A stretch of DNA of 11,703 nucleotides. It comes from Pseudomonadota bacterium (GTDB lineage Bacteria; Pseudomonadota; Gammaproteobacteria; Xanthomonadales; Xanthomonadaceae). Location of the stretch: assembly GCA_025355485.1 (NCBI GenBank), contig JANXZP010000154.1, positions 1 to 11,703 on the forward strand, given 5' to 3'. Every line of letters begins with the position of its first letter. Within the stretch, counting starts at the first letter, position 1. This document shows, piece by piece, positions 1 to 8,199 of the stretch. The notes under the pieces are model-generated. The model ran no database searches and was not told the origin of the DNA. It saw nothing but the letters and a program-made list of their open reading frames with translations. Both the position numbers and the translations under genes were made by a program.

Positions 1-1434
1 TACCTCCTGTCCGTCCTCGTAATACATCGCGCCGGTCAGCCGGTGGCGCGCGTCGGACTTTACCGCCTCGACGTCGCGGGCCGGCTTGCTGAAGATCGTG
101 CGACCGATCGTGCGGGTGGCCGGATCGAACTCGACGAGTTCGCGCTGGCCACGCTCCTTGTCGCTCAGGCCATAGAACACGTTGCCGTCGTTGGAAAGCA
201 TGAGCGGCCTGAAGCCGGTTTCTTCGTCGATCGTGAGGACCGGATGAAAGATGCCGTTGGCGCCGTGATACAGCACCAGTTTGTCGCCCTGTTTCGCAAT
301 GGCGCCGCGCAGTTCGCCGCGTCCATCCGTCATCCAGGCCACTGCGCTGTCGACACCTCGGCTGATCCGGTCGGAAAGCGCAAACTGCTGGCGACTGAAT
401 GCGTCCGGCCCCGAGACATCGAGCTCGTGGACGACGATCGCTCCGCCAACGCTGCTCTCGAACAGCACATGGTCCGGATCGCCGGGGACGGGCGCGAGCA
501 CGGCCCCGTAATGAGGAATCACAATTTCGACATGGCTGCGACCATCCACGCCCGCTTCACCGATCCGTTCGATCATCGGGTAGTTGCTGCCGGTTTCGGC
601 GACGACAAGCACCTGGTCACTCGTCCATTCCAGGCGTCCGATGTCCGTATTCCTCGTAAGCAGGCGCGTCTGCTGCTCGGCCTTGAGGTCGATCAGGTCG
701 AGATGCCACTTGTCTCCTTCATGGATCGCCTCGGCGAGAAGGTCGCCGCGCGGATTGAGGCTGATCGAGTGCACCCGTGGTGCACGCCAGAGATCCTCGA
801 TCGCGATCGGCAGCTTGCCGGCATCCGGCGGTGACAGCGACTTTTCGAGATCGGCGTCAGACTTGTCCGGTTGCGTAGCGCGCGCGGCAGCATAGAACTC
901 GGGGAACGGGTCGGCGTAGTGGCCTGTGAAGGTGAAGCGGTATTTCGCATAGACCGCTGTATGGCTCTTGCGCAGCCAGTCGATCGTACCCAGTCCGCGA
1001 TTGGGTGCGTGTATCTTCGCCGAATTGCTGGATGGCCGGTACACGAGGTCGCCGGGGTAGTTGATGACTCCCGGCTTCACCTGGAAATGGAAATCCGGAT
1101 CGTTCCTCAGGTCGTACACGAAGCGGAACATCGCGATGCCGTACTCGATGCGGTCCCAGCGGTATTCACCAGCAGTCGCGACGTACAGACGGGACGATTT
1201 TCCGGCCGGGATATCGCTGATCGTCTCGCCTCCGAACATCGAACCCTGATGGGCAATCCGGAGAGTGCTGATGGGTTCGGAAGCGTCGACATTCACAACC
1301 AGCAATCCCTCGTCAGCGCCCGCGACTGGCACTTCGCCAGGACGCACGATGCGTATCGACGCGCGCGCCGGCTGCGTAACGCCAACGATTACCCATAGCA
1401 CGCTTGCAGCAAGCAGGACGATCTGTCTCATCAT
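1..1434 (-). CDS. Secreted S9 (prolyl oligopeptidase family) peptidase, N-terminal part only
   Basis: The reading frame runs without a stop from 1434 to the left edge: 478 residues with the C-terminus missing. The first 25 residues form a typical Sec signal peptide (MMRQ, then a hydrophobic stretch, with likely cleavage after ARA), so the protein should be exported. Residues about 26-190 form a beta-rich N-terminal domain I cannot name. From about residue 212 (IEDLWRAPRVHSISLNPRGD) the sequence has the repeating short-strand pattern of the S9 beta-propeller. Near the end, LSNDGNVFYGLSDKERG and then RLTGAMYYEDGQEV match the strand preceding the alpha/beta-hydrolase domain in bacterial S9 peptidases. 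The catalytic Ser/Asp/His would lie beyond the window, so activity cannot be judged. A second ATG at 1431 is an equally possible start; no strong ribosome site is visible. Family assignment is by pattern recall. Confidence 0.72.
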   Translation of the reverse strand, partial: MMRQIVLLAASVLWVIVGVTQPARASIRIVRPGEVPVAGADEGLLVVNVDASEPISTLRIAHQGSMFGGETISDIPAGKSSRLYVATAGEYRWDRIEYGIAMFRFVYDLRNDPDFHFQVKPGVINYPGDLVYRPSSNSAKIHAPNRGLGTIDWLRKSHTAVYAKYRFTFTGHYADPFPEFYAAARATQPDKSDADLEKSLSPPDAGKLPIAIEDLWRAPRVHSISLNPRGDLLAEAIHEGDKWHLDLIDLKAEQQTRLLTRNTDIGRLEWTSDQVLVVAETGSNYPMIERIGEAGVDGRSHVEIVIPHYGAVLAPVPGDPDHVLFESSVGGAIVVHELDVSGPDAFSRQQFALSDRISRGVDSAVAWMTDGRGELRGAIAKQGDKLVLYHGANGIFHPVLTIDEETGFRPLMLSNDGNVFYGLSDKERGQRELVEFDPATRTIGRTIFSKPARDVEAVKSDARHRLTGAMYYEDGQEV

Positions 1435-1532
1435 GGATTTCCAGTTCGATGCACTACGGATGTGGGTGCCGTCATGCGGGCGGACTTGTTCCAATGATAT
1501 TCCTTGCCGCCAGAATCACACGACAACTGGAT

Positions 1533-2144
1533 CTAGCACTTTGCGTACTTCCAGTTCCGCTGTTTGCCTTCGGCCATCCATTCGACCGCCTGCACTACAC
1601 GGCGCTGGCGGGTTTCGTCGCGCTTCGCCTCGGTGATCCAGTCCACGTATTCGCGCTTGCAGCTCGGGCTGAAAGCGTCGAATGTCGATTTCGCCGCCTT
1701 GTTCTTTTTCAACGCGGCGAGCAGATCGTCGGGCGCAGGCGTTGCTGGTCGTGGCTTGGCGGGCCTGATGCGCGCTGGATCCTTGACGCGTATCGTGTTG
1801 AGTTTCATCGCCTGCCTGACGTAGCCGGCCAGGGTTTTCTTCGACGGCAGGTCGGAAAGTTTCGTGATGCGTCCGAACTGTCCCATCGCCGACTCATTGC
1901 TCGCGCCATCGCCCGGTACGATCAGCCTGCTTTTCCAGAATCCGAACGTCGCATGCTGCTTGAACGCCGCCATCCCGCACAGGATGCCGCCGGCGTACAT
2001 GAAACTCGGCATCGACCACTTCAGCGTTTCCTCCACATCGGGGCATGCCGCGTGCACGACTTCGCGCAGGTGGATCAGGATCGGTCGCGCAAAGTCGGCG
2101 GAACTGGCGATATAGGCATCGACGCGTGGATCATGGGCGGGCAT
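1533..2144 (-). CDS. DUF1801 / YdeI (OmpD-associated) family protein
   Basis: This 203-residue protein has two recognisable parts. Residues 1-115 look like the DUF1801 fold (DPRVDAYIA, then ETLKWSMPSFMYAGG and AFKQHATFGFW). Residues about 140-200 carry the C-terminal YdeI/OmdA-type helical domain (DDLLAALKKNKAAKSTFDAF, REYVDWITEAKRDETRQRR, WMAEGKQRNWKY). A lysine/proline/alanine-rich linker (about 120-138) joins them. The family is widespread, probably cytosolic and without an established biochemical role; in some bacteria members are linked to peptide or envelope stress. I chose the ATG at 2144 over an in-frame ATG at 2156 because GGAG lies six bases before the 2144 start. It reads the same way as the S9 peptidase but is separated from it by about 100 bases, so co-transcription is uncertain. 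It is divergent from the CDF transporter gene. Confidence 0.85.
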   Translation of the reverse strand: MPAHDPRVDAYIASSADFARPILIHLREVVHAACPDVEETLKWSMPSFMYAGGILCGMAAFKQHATFGFWKSRLIVPGDGASNESAMGQFGRITKLSDLPSKKTLAGYVRQAMKLNTIRVKDPARIRPAKPRPATPAPDDLLAALKKNKAAKSTFDAFSPSCKREYVDWITEAKRDETRQRRVVQAVEWMAEGKQRNWKYAKC

Positions 2145-2160
2145 GGCGATCTCCATCTCT

Positions 2161-2226
2161 GTGCGTTCGCACGTTAGCGCGCTGTTCCCGACCCGACAAC
2201 ACCGTAACGCCCACCTGTCCGCAGGT
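2161..2226. promoter_or_regulatory. Divergent intergenic region with two short dyads
   Basis: The space between the YdeI-like gene and the CDF transporter holds two perfect short dyads: GTGCG-TT-CGCAC at 2161-2172 and ACCTG-TCCG-CAGGT at 2213-2226. They lie where promoters and operators of the divergent genes would be expected. A metal-responsive repressor site is conceivable given the efflux gene, but neither dyad matches an operator I can name. Short GC-rich dyads are common by chance in such DNA. Confidence 0.25.
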
Positions 2227-2275
2227 TAATGCGCGGTTCGAGCAGATCGGCGCTGCTGCGCGCACACTGGACGCC

Positions 2276-3226
2276 ATGCGCGCCAAAGCCGCCACCCGCA
2301 ATGTCGTCTATGCCGCGCTGGCCGGCAATCTTGCGATTGCCGTGACCAAGTTCGTGGCCGCGTGGTTCACCGGCAGTTCGGCGATGCTCAGCGAGGGCGT
2401 GCATTCACTGGTGGACACGATCAACGAGTTGCTGCTGTTGTACGGCCTGCACCGTGCTGGCAAGCATCCGGATCGCAACCACCCGCTCGGCTACGGGCGC
2501 GAGTTGTACTTCTGGAGTTTCATCGTCGCGCTGCTGGTGTTCGCGCTCGGCGCTGGCGTCTCGCTATACGAAGGCATCGCGCACCTGCTTGCGCCCGCGC
2601 CGATGCAACGGCCCTTCATCAACTACATCGTGCTGGGTGTGTCGTTCGTGTTCGAGGCCGCATCCTGGTACGTCGCGATGAAGGAGTTCCGCGTCGCGAA
2701 AGGCGAGCTCGGCTATTTCGAGGCGTTCCGGCGCAGCAAGGATCCCACCACGTTCACCGTGCTGTTCGAGGACACCGCTGCCTTGGTCGGCCTGCTGATC
2801 GCATTTTTTGGTGTCCTCGGCGCGCAGCTATTGCGCATGCCGCAGCTCGATGGCATCGCCTCGATCAGCATCGCGGTCGTGCTTGCGGTTTCGTCGCTGT
2901 TCCTCGCGCGCGAGACCAAGGCGTTGCTGATCGGCGAATCCGCGCTGCCGCACGTGCGCGACTCGATCCTGAAAATCGCCGGCGCCGATCCCGCGATCCG
3001 CAAGGCCAACGGCGTGCTGACCGTGCAGATGGGCCCGCAACAGGTCGTGGCCGCGTTGAGCGCGGAGTTCGAGGACCGACTGACCACGCCCGAGATCGAA
3101 ACCTGCGTGAACCGCATCGAGGCCGCGATCAAGGCAACGCATCCGGAAATCACCACCTTGTTCGTCAAGCCGCAAACGCCGGAAACCTGGAAAGCCAGGC
3201 GCGACGCGATCGGAACCGACATCTAG
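2276..3226 (+). CDS. Cation diffusion facilitator (CDF) family transporter, ZnT9-like branch
   Basis: This is a 316-residue inner-membrane protein that would export divalent metal ions (Zn, Fe or Mn type) by proton antiport. It shows the CDF layout: about six hydrophobic segments in residues 10-210 and a cytosolic C-terminal domain (about 215-300). The transmembrane-2 metal motif is visible as S39-E-G-V-H43-S-L-V-D47-T-I-N50. The transmembrane-5 motif is E165-D166 in FEDTAALVGLL rather than the HxxxD of FieF/YiiP, which places it nearer the ZnT9-like (SLC30A9) branch; LDGIASI (191-197) is also typical. Substrate cannot be read from this. The frame is open upstream to 2045, but that extension overlaps the divergent gene and is arginine-rich, so the ATG at 2276 is preferred; GGA about 6 bases upstream is a weak ribosome site. 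Confidence 0.9.
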   Translation: MRAKAATRNVVYAALAGNLAIAVTKFVAAWFTGSSAMLSEGVHSLVDTINELLLLYGLHRAGKHPDRNHPLGYGRELYFWSFIVALLVFALGAGVSLYEGIAHLLAPAPMQRPFINYIVLGVSFVFEAASWYVAMKEFRVAKGELGYFEAFRRSKDPTTFTVLFEDTAALVGLLIAFFGVLGAQLLRMPQLDGIASISIAVVLAVSSLFLARETKALLIGESALPHVRDSILKIAGADPAIRKANGVLTVQMGPQQVVAALSAEFEDRLTTPEIETCVNRIEAAIKATHPEITTLFVKPQTPETWKARRDAIGTDI

Positions 3227-3389
3227 CGGATCGGGCGGGGCGTGATATCCGATGTCCGGACGATGCGTCCATCCGCGTTTCCCATCATGGCCGCATGCGT
3301 GATGGCAGCGGACGCCGAACGTCGTATGCTGGCAACAGACGTCAACGCCGGACACTTCTACCCCGTCGCCAGCGACGATCGGACGCGCC

Positions 3390-5012
3390 ATGCCCAGCCA
3401 GAACGACATCCTCGAACGCCTCGACACGCTCAACGCGATCGGCGTGGCACTGTCCTCGGAACGCGATCTCGGTAGCCTGCTCGAACGCATCCTCGAAGCC
3501 GCGCGCGATTTCGCCAATGCCGACGGCGGCACCTTGTATCGGACCGAAGGCGACAAGCTGGTCTTTGAAGTCCTGCTCAACGACACCCTCGGCCTGCACA
3601 TGGGCGGCAATTCCGGCAAGCGGATCGATTTCGCGCCGATGCCGATGCACCGCGCAGACGGCAGCGACAACGATACGACGGTCGCCGTGCACGCGGCGCT
3701 GTCCGGCCGCACCATCAACATTCCCGATGCCTACACCGCCGAGGGTTACGACTTTTCCGGCACCCGCGCGTTCGACTCCAAAACCGGCTACCGCTCGAAA
3801 TCGTTCCTGACCGTGCCGATGAAAAACCACAGTGGCGCAGTGATCGGCGTGCTGCAGTTGATCAACGCGAAGTCGCCGGATGGCAAGGTCGAGCAGTTTT
3901 CCCAGGACGACCAGCGGCTGGTCGAATCGCTGGCGTCGCAGGCGGCGATCGCGCTGAACAACCGCCAGCTGATAGACCAGCTCGAAAAACTGTTCGAGGC
4001 GCTGATCAACCTGATCAACACCGCGATCGACGAGAAATCGCCGTACACCGCCGGCCATTGCGAACGCGTGCCGGTACTCACGATGCTGCTCGCCGAAGCC
4101 GCGTCGCGCAGCACCACGGGCCCGCTCGCGGATTTCCGCATGGACGAGGCCGACCGCTACGAGCTCAAGATCGCCGGCCTGCTGCACGACTGCGGCAAGA
4201 TCACCACGCCGGTGCACGTGGTCGACAAGGCGACCAAGCTCGAAACCCTGTTCGACCGCATCGCGCTGATCGACACACGCTTCGAGGTGTTGTTGCGCGA
4301 CGCCGAAATCGCGCGCCTCAAGGGCGAGCTGTCCGCGGGAGACCATGCGCAGCGCGTGCGCGAACTGATCGCCGAGCGCGAACGCGTACGCGTCTCCAAC
4401 ATCGGCGGCGAATCCATGGACGATGCGGCGATCAAGGCGATCGTCGATCTCGGCGCACGAACCTGGCGTACCCACGATGGCGAGCCGCGCACGCTGCTGG
4501 ACGCCGAGGAAGTCATGAACCTCTCGATCCGACGCGGCACGCTGAACAATGCCGAGCGCGACATCATCAACCGCCACATCAGCGTCACCATCGACATGCT
4601 CGAATCGCTGCCGTGGCCAGCGCACCTGGTGCGCGTTCCCGAATACGCCGGTGGCCACCACGAGCGCATGGACGGCAAGGGCTATCCGAAAGGACTCACG
4701 CGCGAGCAGATGAGCGTGCCAGCCCGCGTGATGGGCATCGCCGACATCTTCGAAGCGCTGACCGCGCGCGATCGCCCGTACAAGCCCGCCAAGACGCTGT
4801 CCGAATCGCTGACGATCCTCGGCCGCATGAAACTCGACGGCCACGTCGATCCGGATCTGTTCGAAGTGTTCCTGCGCGAACACGTGTTCCTGTTCTACGC
4901 CAGACGCTACCTCGATCCCGACAAGATCGATGCGATCGACTGGGCGAAGATACCCGGAGTCAGCCCCGAACTGGCTGCGTGGATGATCGAGAGCGAAGCC
5001 TCGCGCCGCTGA
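3390..5012 (+). CDS. GAF plus HD-GYP domain cyclic-di-GMP phosphodiesterase
   Basis: A 540-residue cytosolic signalling enzyme. Residues about 15-192 form a GAF sensor domain (DLGSLLERILEAARDFANAD; FLTVPMKNHSGAVIGVLQLI at 139-158). Residues about 205-505 form an HD-GYP domain, expected to hydrolyse cyclic di-GMP. The metal and catalytic positions are intact: H223 in TAGHCERV, H266-D267 in LLHDCGK with K270, H396, H423-H424 in GGHHERMDGKGYP, the G431-Y-P signature and D452 in IADIFEALTARDRPYKPA. An insertion of roughly 100 residues, partly charged helix (about 275-380), separates HDxGK from H396, making the domain longer than the RpfG type. There is no receiver domain and no transmembrane segment, so the signal is probably a small ligand or redox cue sensed by GAF. 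A very long opposite-strand frame over the same DNA is a codon-bias shadow. Confidence 0.95.
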   Translation: MPSQNDILERLDTLNAIGVALSSERDLGSLLERILEAARDFANADGGTLYRTEGDKLVFEVLLNDTLGLHMGGNSGKRIDFAPMPMHRADGSDNDTTVAVHAALSGRTINIPDAYTAEGYDFSGTRAFDSKTGYRSKSFLTVPMKNHSGAVIGVLQLINAKSPDGKVEQFSQDDQRLVESLASQAAIALNNRQLIDQLEKLFEALINLINTAIDEKSPYTAGHCERVPVLTMLLAEAASRSTTGPLADFRMDEADRYELKIAGLLHDCGKITTPVHVVDKATKLETLFDRIALIDTRFEVLLRDAEIARLKGELSAGDHAQRVRELIAERERVRVSNIGGESMDDAAIKAIVDLGARTWRTHDGEPRTLLDAEEVMNLSIRRGTLNNAERDIINRHISVTIDMLESLPWPAHLVRVPEYAGGHHERMDGKGYPKGLTREQMSVPARVMGIADIFEALTARDRPYKPAKTLSESLTILGRMKLDGHVDPDLFEVFLREHVFLFYARRYLDPDKIDAIDWAKIPGVSPELAAWMIESEASRR

Positions 5013-5055
5013 ATTTCGATGGGTCGATCAGAGGTTTGCAACCGGATCCTTGTCC

Positions 5056-5832
5056 ATGACCGACCGCAGCGTCGCTCCCGCCATCCTCATCACGATGCCG
5101 CACAGCCATTACAGCGAGAAGGCACGCTGGGCGCTTGACTGGCTCGCGCTCCCGTATCGGGAAGAACCGCACGCACCCCTGATGCACCGGCTTGCAACGA
5201 CTCGCAACAGCGGCGGCAGCGTGCCGGTGCTGGTGCATGGAAGCAAACGTTTCGTTGACTCCACCGACATCGTCGTGCATGCGGACGCCGTTTCCGGCGG
5301 CGACCTGCTGTATCCGCGCGATGCGACGCTACGACGCGAGGTCGAAACGCTCGAGGAGCAGTTCGATGACGAACTCGGCCCGCATACGCGGCGTTGGGCC
5401 TACGCGCAGTTGCTGCCTGAGACGCACCTGCTTCGCAAGGCGATGTCGCGTGGCGTGCCGTGGTTCGAGGCGAGATCGCTTCCGGTGGTCATGCCGCTGG
5501 TGCGCAACCTGATCCGTACGTCGCTCAGGATCACGCCGGAAAGCGCACACCGATCGATCGAGCGCGTGCGCTGCATTTTTCAGGGAATCGACGAACGCCT
5601 GGGCGACGGGCGGCGGTTCCTTGTCGGCGAACGCTTCACCACCGCAGACCTGACGTTTGCGGCGCTCGCGGCGCCTGTGCTGTTTCCCGCCGGCTACCGC
5701 GCCGCCTACCCAGCGCTAGCCGAGGTGCCCGCTTCGATGCGAGACGAGGCCTTGCGCCTGAGGGATACCGACGCCGGACGGTTCGCACTGCGGCTGTATT
5801 CGCAGGAACGCGGCGGCTCATCCACTTGGTGA
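5056..5832 (+). CDS. Glutathione S-transferase-like protein
   Basis: A 258-residue soluble protein with the two-domain GST layout. The N-terminal thioredoxin-like domain (about 9-85) has a Ser-type active-site region (PHSHYSEKARWALDW, 15-29), the cis-proline segment SVPVL (55-59) and an acidic-serine glutathione-binding motif DSTDI (68-72). The helical C-terminal domain (about 92-240) has the GST capping-box segment FLVGERFTTADLTF (188-201). Detoxification or redox use of glutathione is expected; the substrate is unknown. A TTG at 5050 in the same frame could add two residues, but the ATG at 5056 is the simpler start, with GGA about nine bases before it. It follows the HD-GYP gene by 43 bases with no terminator visible, so read-through is possible. 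The 36-base convergent gap to the FMN reductase gene holds no clear terminator. Confidence 0.88.
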   Translation: MTDRSVAPAILITMPHSHYSEKARWALDWLALPYREEPHAPLMHRLATTRNSGGSVPVLVHGSKRFVDSTDIVVHADAVSGGDLLYPRDATLRREVETLEEQFDDELGPHTRRWAYAQLLPETHLLRKAMSRGVPWFEARSLPVVMPLVRNLIRTSLRITPESAHRSIERVRCIFQGIDERLGDGRRFLVGERFTTADLTFAALAAPVLFPAGYRAAYPALAEVPASMRDEALRLRDTDAGRFALRLYSQERGGSSTW

Positions 5833-5868
5833 AAACCTGTTTCGGATCGAACCACCGAGCCTGCGCGA

Positions 5869-6423
5869 TCAGGACCTCGCGTTGCGTTCGACCCATGCCG
5901 CGAACGTCTGCATGATTTTCTCGAGGAACTTGCCCGTACCTTCGTTGTTCAACTTGCCGTCCGCGTCGAACAGCTTGTCGGCGCCGCCGATGTAGGCTTC
6001 GGGCTGCTGCATCGCCGGCATGTCGAGGAACACCAGCGATTGCCGCAGCTGGTGGTTCGAACCGAAGCCGCCGGCCGCACCGGGCGAGGCGCTGACGACC
6101 GCGCAGGGCTTGCCCGCCCAGACGCTGTGGCCATAGGGTCGTGAACCGACATCGATCGCGTTCTTCAGCACGCCTGGAATCCCGCGGTTGTATTCGGGCG
6201 TCACGAAAAACACCGCGTCGACCGGGCGGATCGCATCGCGGAACGCGACGGTCGCCGCGTCAGGCGCGGCGTCGGCATCCTGGTTGTACAACGGCAGCGC
6301 GCCGATCTCGACGAAGCCGAAACTCAGCGACGCAGGCGCGCGCGCGATCAGCGCATGCGCCATCTTGCGGTTGATCGAGTCCTTGCGCAGGCTGCCGACG
6401 ATTACAGCGACGTGTCTGGTCAT
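5869..6423 (-). CDS. NADPH-dependent FMN reductase (flavodoxin-like fold)
   Basis: A 184-residue cytosolic flavoprotein of the NAD(P)H:FMN reductase / quinone-reductase-like family (ChrR/YieF/SsuE relatives). The flavin phosphate-binding loop is visible as GSLRKDSINRKM (10-21). The family signature PEYNRGIPGVLKNAID is at 76-91, and an SPGAAGG loop lies further on. Such enzymes reduce FMN, quinones or other acceptors with NAD(P)H and often guard against oxidative stress. The start at 6423 is well supported by an AGGGAGGAA ribosome site seven bases upstream. The longer open frame up to 6597 would overlap selO and lacks family similarity, so it is rejected. It lies 82 bases downstream of selO on the same strand, but the gap carries its own repeat pair and hairpins, suggesting separate control. 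Confidence 0.93.
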   Translation of the reverse strand: MTRHVAVIVGSLRKDSINRKMAHALIARAPASLSFGFVEIGALPLYNQDADAAPDAATVAFRDAIRPVDAVFFVTPEYNRGIPGVLKNAIDVGSRPYGHSVWAGKPCAVVSASPGAAGGFGSNHQLRQSLVFLDMPAMQQPEAYIGGADKLFDADGKLNNEGTGKFLEKIMQTFAAWVERNARS

Positions 6424-6449
6424 GGAAGTTCCTCCCTGGAAAGCAACAT

Positions 6450-6476
6450 CATGCCGCGATTGATCACATGCCGCGA
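6450..6476. repeat. Direct repeat CATGCCGCGA upstream of the FMN reductase gene
   Basis: The 10-mer CATGCCGCGA occurs at 6450-6459 and again at 6467-6476, 17 bases apart start to start. The palindrome TGATCA lies at 6461-6466, between the copies. The pair sits 27-53 bases before the FMN reductase start codon, where a regulator would bind. The spacing places both copies on nearly the same helix face at less than two turns. The cognate regulator is not in this window. Confidence 0.35.
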
Positions 6477-6509
6477 GTTTTTGCGGCGCAGTGAACAGTC
6501 GGCGTTCAC
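6470..6509 (-). other. Two stem-loops at the end of selO
   Basis: One dyad, GTGAAC / GTTCAC (6491-6496 with 6504-6509, seven-base loop), overlaps the selO stop codon. A second, GCCGC / GCGGC (6470-6474 with 6483-6487), follows it. Neither is followed by a run of T on the selO strand, so this is not a classical rho-independent terminator. It may stabilise the mRNA end or weaken read-through into the FMN reductase gene. Confidence 0.25.
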
Positions 6510-8074
6510 GAACTGCACGACAGCATCGAACATCCCGCGCGATCGCGCGCCCAGTCCGGGCGTCGTCTTGCGAAGGCTTCGCGGCCCGGCTGTTCATCGT
6601 ACGGACGGCGCATCACGGCCAGCAGTTCGACAATGCCCGCTTCGTCGCCCTGCTCCGCGCGATCGATCGCCTGCTGCGCGAGGTAATTGCGCAGCACGTA
6701 TTTCGGGTTCGCGGCGTTCATGCGGGTGCGACGATCGGCATCCGACATCGCATCGCGCTGCAACCGTTCCGCATAATTCGCGAGCCACGCGTTGAAGTCG
6801 GGTTCGGCATCGCGCATCTTTGTTTCGTCGTAAAACGCCTCGCGCATCGGCTCGAGCGTCGGCGCATCGAGATCGATCCCGGCCAGCGCGCGAAAGAACA
6901 AGGTCATGTCCACTTCGGCCGCATGCATCAATGCGTGCAGCGATTGCATCAGCTCGATATCTTCCTCGAGACATATGCGCAGGCCCAGCTTGCGCGCGAT
7001 GTTGTCGCGGTCGGCCTCGGCATAGACCTCGGCATAGCGCTGCAATCCCGCGTGCAGCGGATCGTGCGATGCGAATGCGGGCGCCAGCGCGCTGGCGAGG
7101 CGGGTCAGGTTCCAGCACGCAATCTGCGGCTGCTGGCCGAAACGGTAGCGACGGCCCTGCGCGTCGGTGGTGTTCGGCGTCCAGTCCGGATCGTAGTCGT
7201 CGATCCAGCCGTACGGCCCGTAGTCGATGGTCAGGCCGAGGATCGACATGTTGTCGGTGTTCATCACGCCGTGCACGAAGCCCACGCGCATCCAGTGCGC
7301 GACCATGACTGCCGTGCGTTCGCAGACCTGCGTGAACCAGTCTCCGTATAGCGATTCGCCTTGGCCGTGCAACTTCGGAAAATCACGGCGGATCGTGAAG
7401 CCGATCAGTTGTCGCAACAATGCGGTATCGCCACGCGATGCCGGCAACTCGAAATTCCCGAAACGGATGAACGACGGCGCGACCCGGCACACGATCGCGC
7501 CGGGCTCGGGCTTCGCGTGGCCGTCATAGAACATGTCGCGCACGACCACTTCGCCAGTCGCGACCAAGCTCAGCGCGCGCGTGGTCGGCACGCCGAGGTG
7601 GTGCATCGCCTCGCTGCACAGGAACTCGCGCACCGAGGAGCGCAACACCGCGCGGCCATCGGCGCTGCGCGAATACGGGGTCGGCCCTGCGCCCTTGAGT
7701 TGCAATTCCCAGCGCTCGCCTGCCGCGTTGATGGCCTCACCCAGCGTGATCGCGCGCCCGTCGCCGAGCTGTCCGGCCCATTGCCCGAACTGGTGGCCGC
7801 CGTAATTCGCGGCGTACGGTTGCATGCCAGCTAGCAGCGCATTGCCGCCGAACACCTGCGCGAACTCCGGCGATGCGATATCGGCTGCGTCGATTCCAAG
7901 CAATATCGCCACTTCGGTCGAATGTGCGATCAATCGCGGCGCCACCACCGGCATCGGTTCGACCCGCGAATACAACGCGCCATGCACCTGACGCAGGCGC
8001 GGCCCGGTTTCCGGATCGCCGGGCAAGTCGCGCACGAAGGCATTGTCGAAGCGAAGTGCGTGCATCGTTCGCAT
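6506..8074 (-). CDS. selO: SelO/YdiU protein AMPylase (pseudokinase fold)
   Basis: A 522-residue cytosolic enzyme. The SelO family transfers AMP from ATP to Ser/Thr/Tyr of target proteins and helps protect cells under oxidative stress. Family marks are complete: YGGHQFGQWAGQLGDGRAI (91-109), the nucleotide-binding lysine K127 in LQLKGAGPTPYSRSADGRAV, LRSSVREFLCSEAM, the catalytic loop HGVMNTDN (268-275) and D284-Y-G-P in place of the kinase DFG. Aspartates D274 and D284 keep the ten-residue spacing of the catalytic and metal-binding pair of characterised bacterial SelO. The C-terminus ends CSMLSCSS (C515, C520), the usual bacterial cysteine form of the redox motif that carries selenocysteine in animals. 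Length is normal. Starts at 8074 or 8065 (residue 4) are both possible; no strong ribosome site separates them. It is divergent from the small gene at 8215. Confidence 0.97.
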   Translation of the reverse strand: MRTMHALRFDNAFVRDLPGDPETGPRLRQVHGALYSRVEPMPVVAPRLIAHSTEVAILLGIDAADIASPEFAQVFGGNALLAGMQPYAANYGGHQFGQWAGQLGDGRAITLGEAINAAGERWELQLKGAGPTPYSRSADGRAVLRSSVREFLCSEAMHHLGVPTTRALSLVATGEVVVRDMFYDGHAKPEPGAIVCRVAPSFIRFGNFELPASRGDTALLRQLIGFTIRRDFPKLHGQGESLYGDWFTQVCERTAVMVAHWMRVGFVHGVMNTDNMSILGLTIDYGPYGWIDDYDPDWTPNTTDAQGRRYRFGQQPQIACWNLTRLASALAPAFASHDPLHAGLQRYAEVYAEADRDNIARKLGLRICLEEDIELMQSLHALMHAAEVDMTLFFRALAGIDLDAPTLEPMREAFYDETKMRDAEPDFNAWLANYAERLQRDAMSDADRRTRMNAANPKYVLRNYLAQQAIDRAEQGDEAGIVELLAVMRRPYDEQPGREAFARRRPDWARDRAGCSMLSCSS

Positions 8075-8143
8075 TGTGCCTGCGCGGCGAGTCGTTCAGC
8101 GAGGATCCACGTTTCCAGCCGCCAGCCATGACATCAGGCCTGT

Positions 8144-8171
8144 TTGCATCGGCTCGCCATCGTCGTAGGAT
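8144..8171 (+). promoter_or_regulatory. Candidate sigma-70 promoter for the small gene at 8215
   Basis: TTGCAT (8144-8149) and TAGGAT (8166-8171) are separated by 16 bases, each a fair match to the -35 and -10 consensus. Transcription would start near 8178, leaving a leader of about 37 bases that contains the G tract and the start at 8215. This also argues against the alternative ATG at 8179, which would then be leaderless. Confidence 0.4.
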
Positions 8172-8199
8172 AGACAGGATGCCAATCGGATCAGCCCTA

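Noticed and set aside
43..834. 263-residue plus-strand open frame at the left edge
   Set aside because: It is antisense to the S9 peptidase, which has a signal peptide and recognisable propeller and hinge segments on the minus strand.
2362..3810. 482-residue plus-strand frame over the CDF and HD-GYP genes
   Set aside because: Arginine-rich third-frame shadow crossing two well-supported genes.
3342..4883. 513-residue open frame on the minus strand opposite the HD-GYP gene
   Set aside because: Composition (His/Arg/Val/Ala-rich, no family motifs) is that of an antisense shadow in GC-rich DNA; the plus strand has an intact two-domain enzyme.
5833..5868. Bidirectional terminator between the convergent GST-like and FMN reductase genes
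   Set aside because: The 36-base gap contains no stem of five or more pairs followed by T or A runs that I could find.
6470..6509. Rho-independent terminator for selO
   Set aside because: Two dyads are present, but no T-run follows either on the minus strand.
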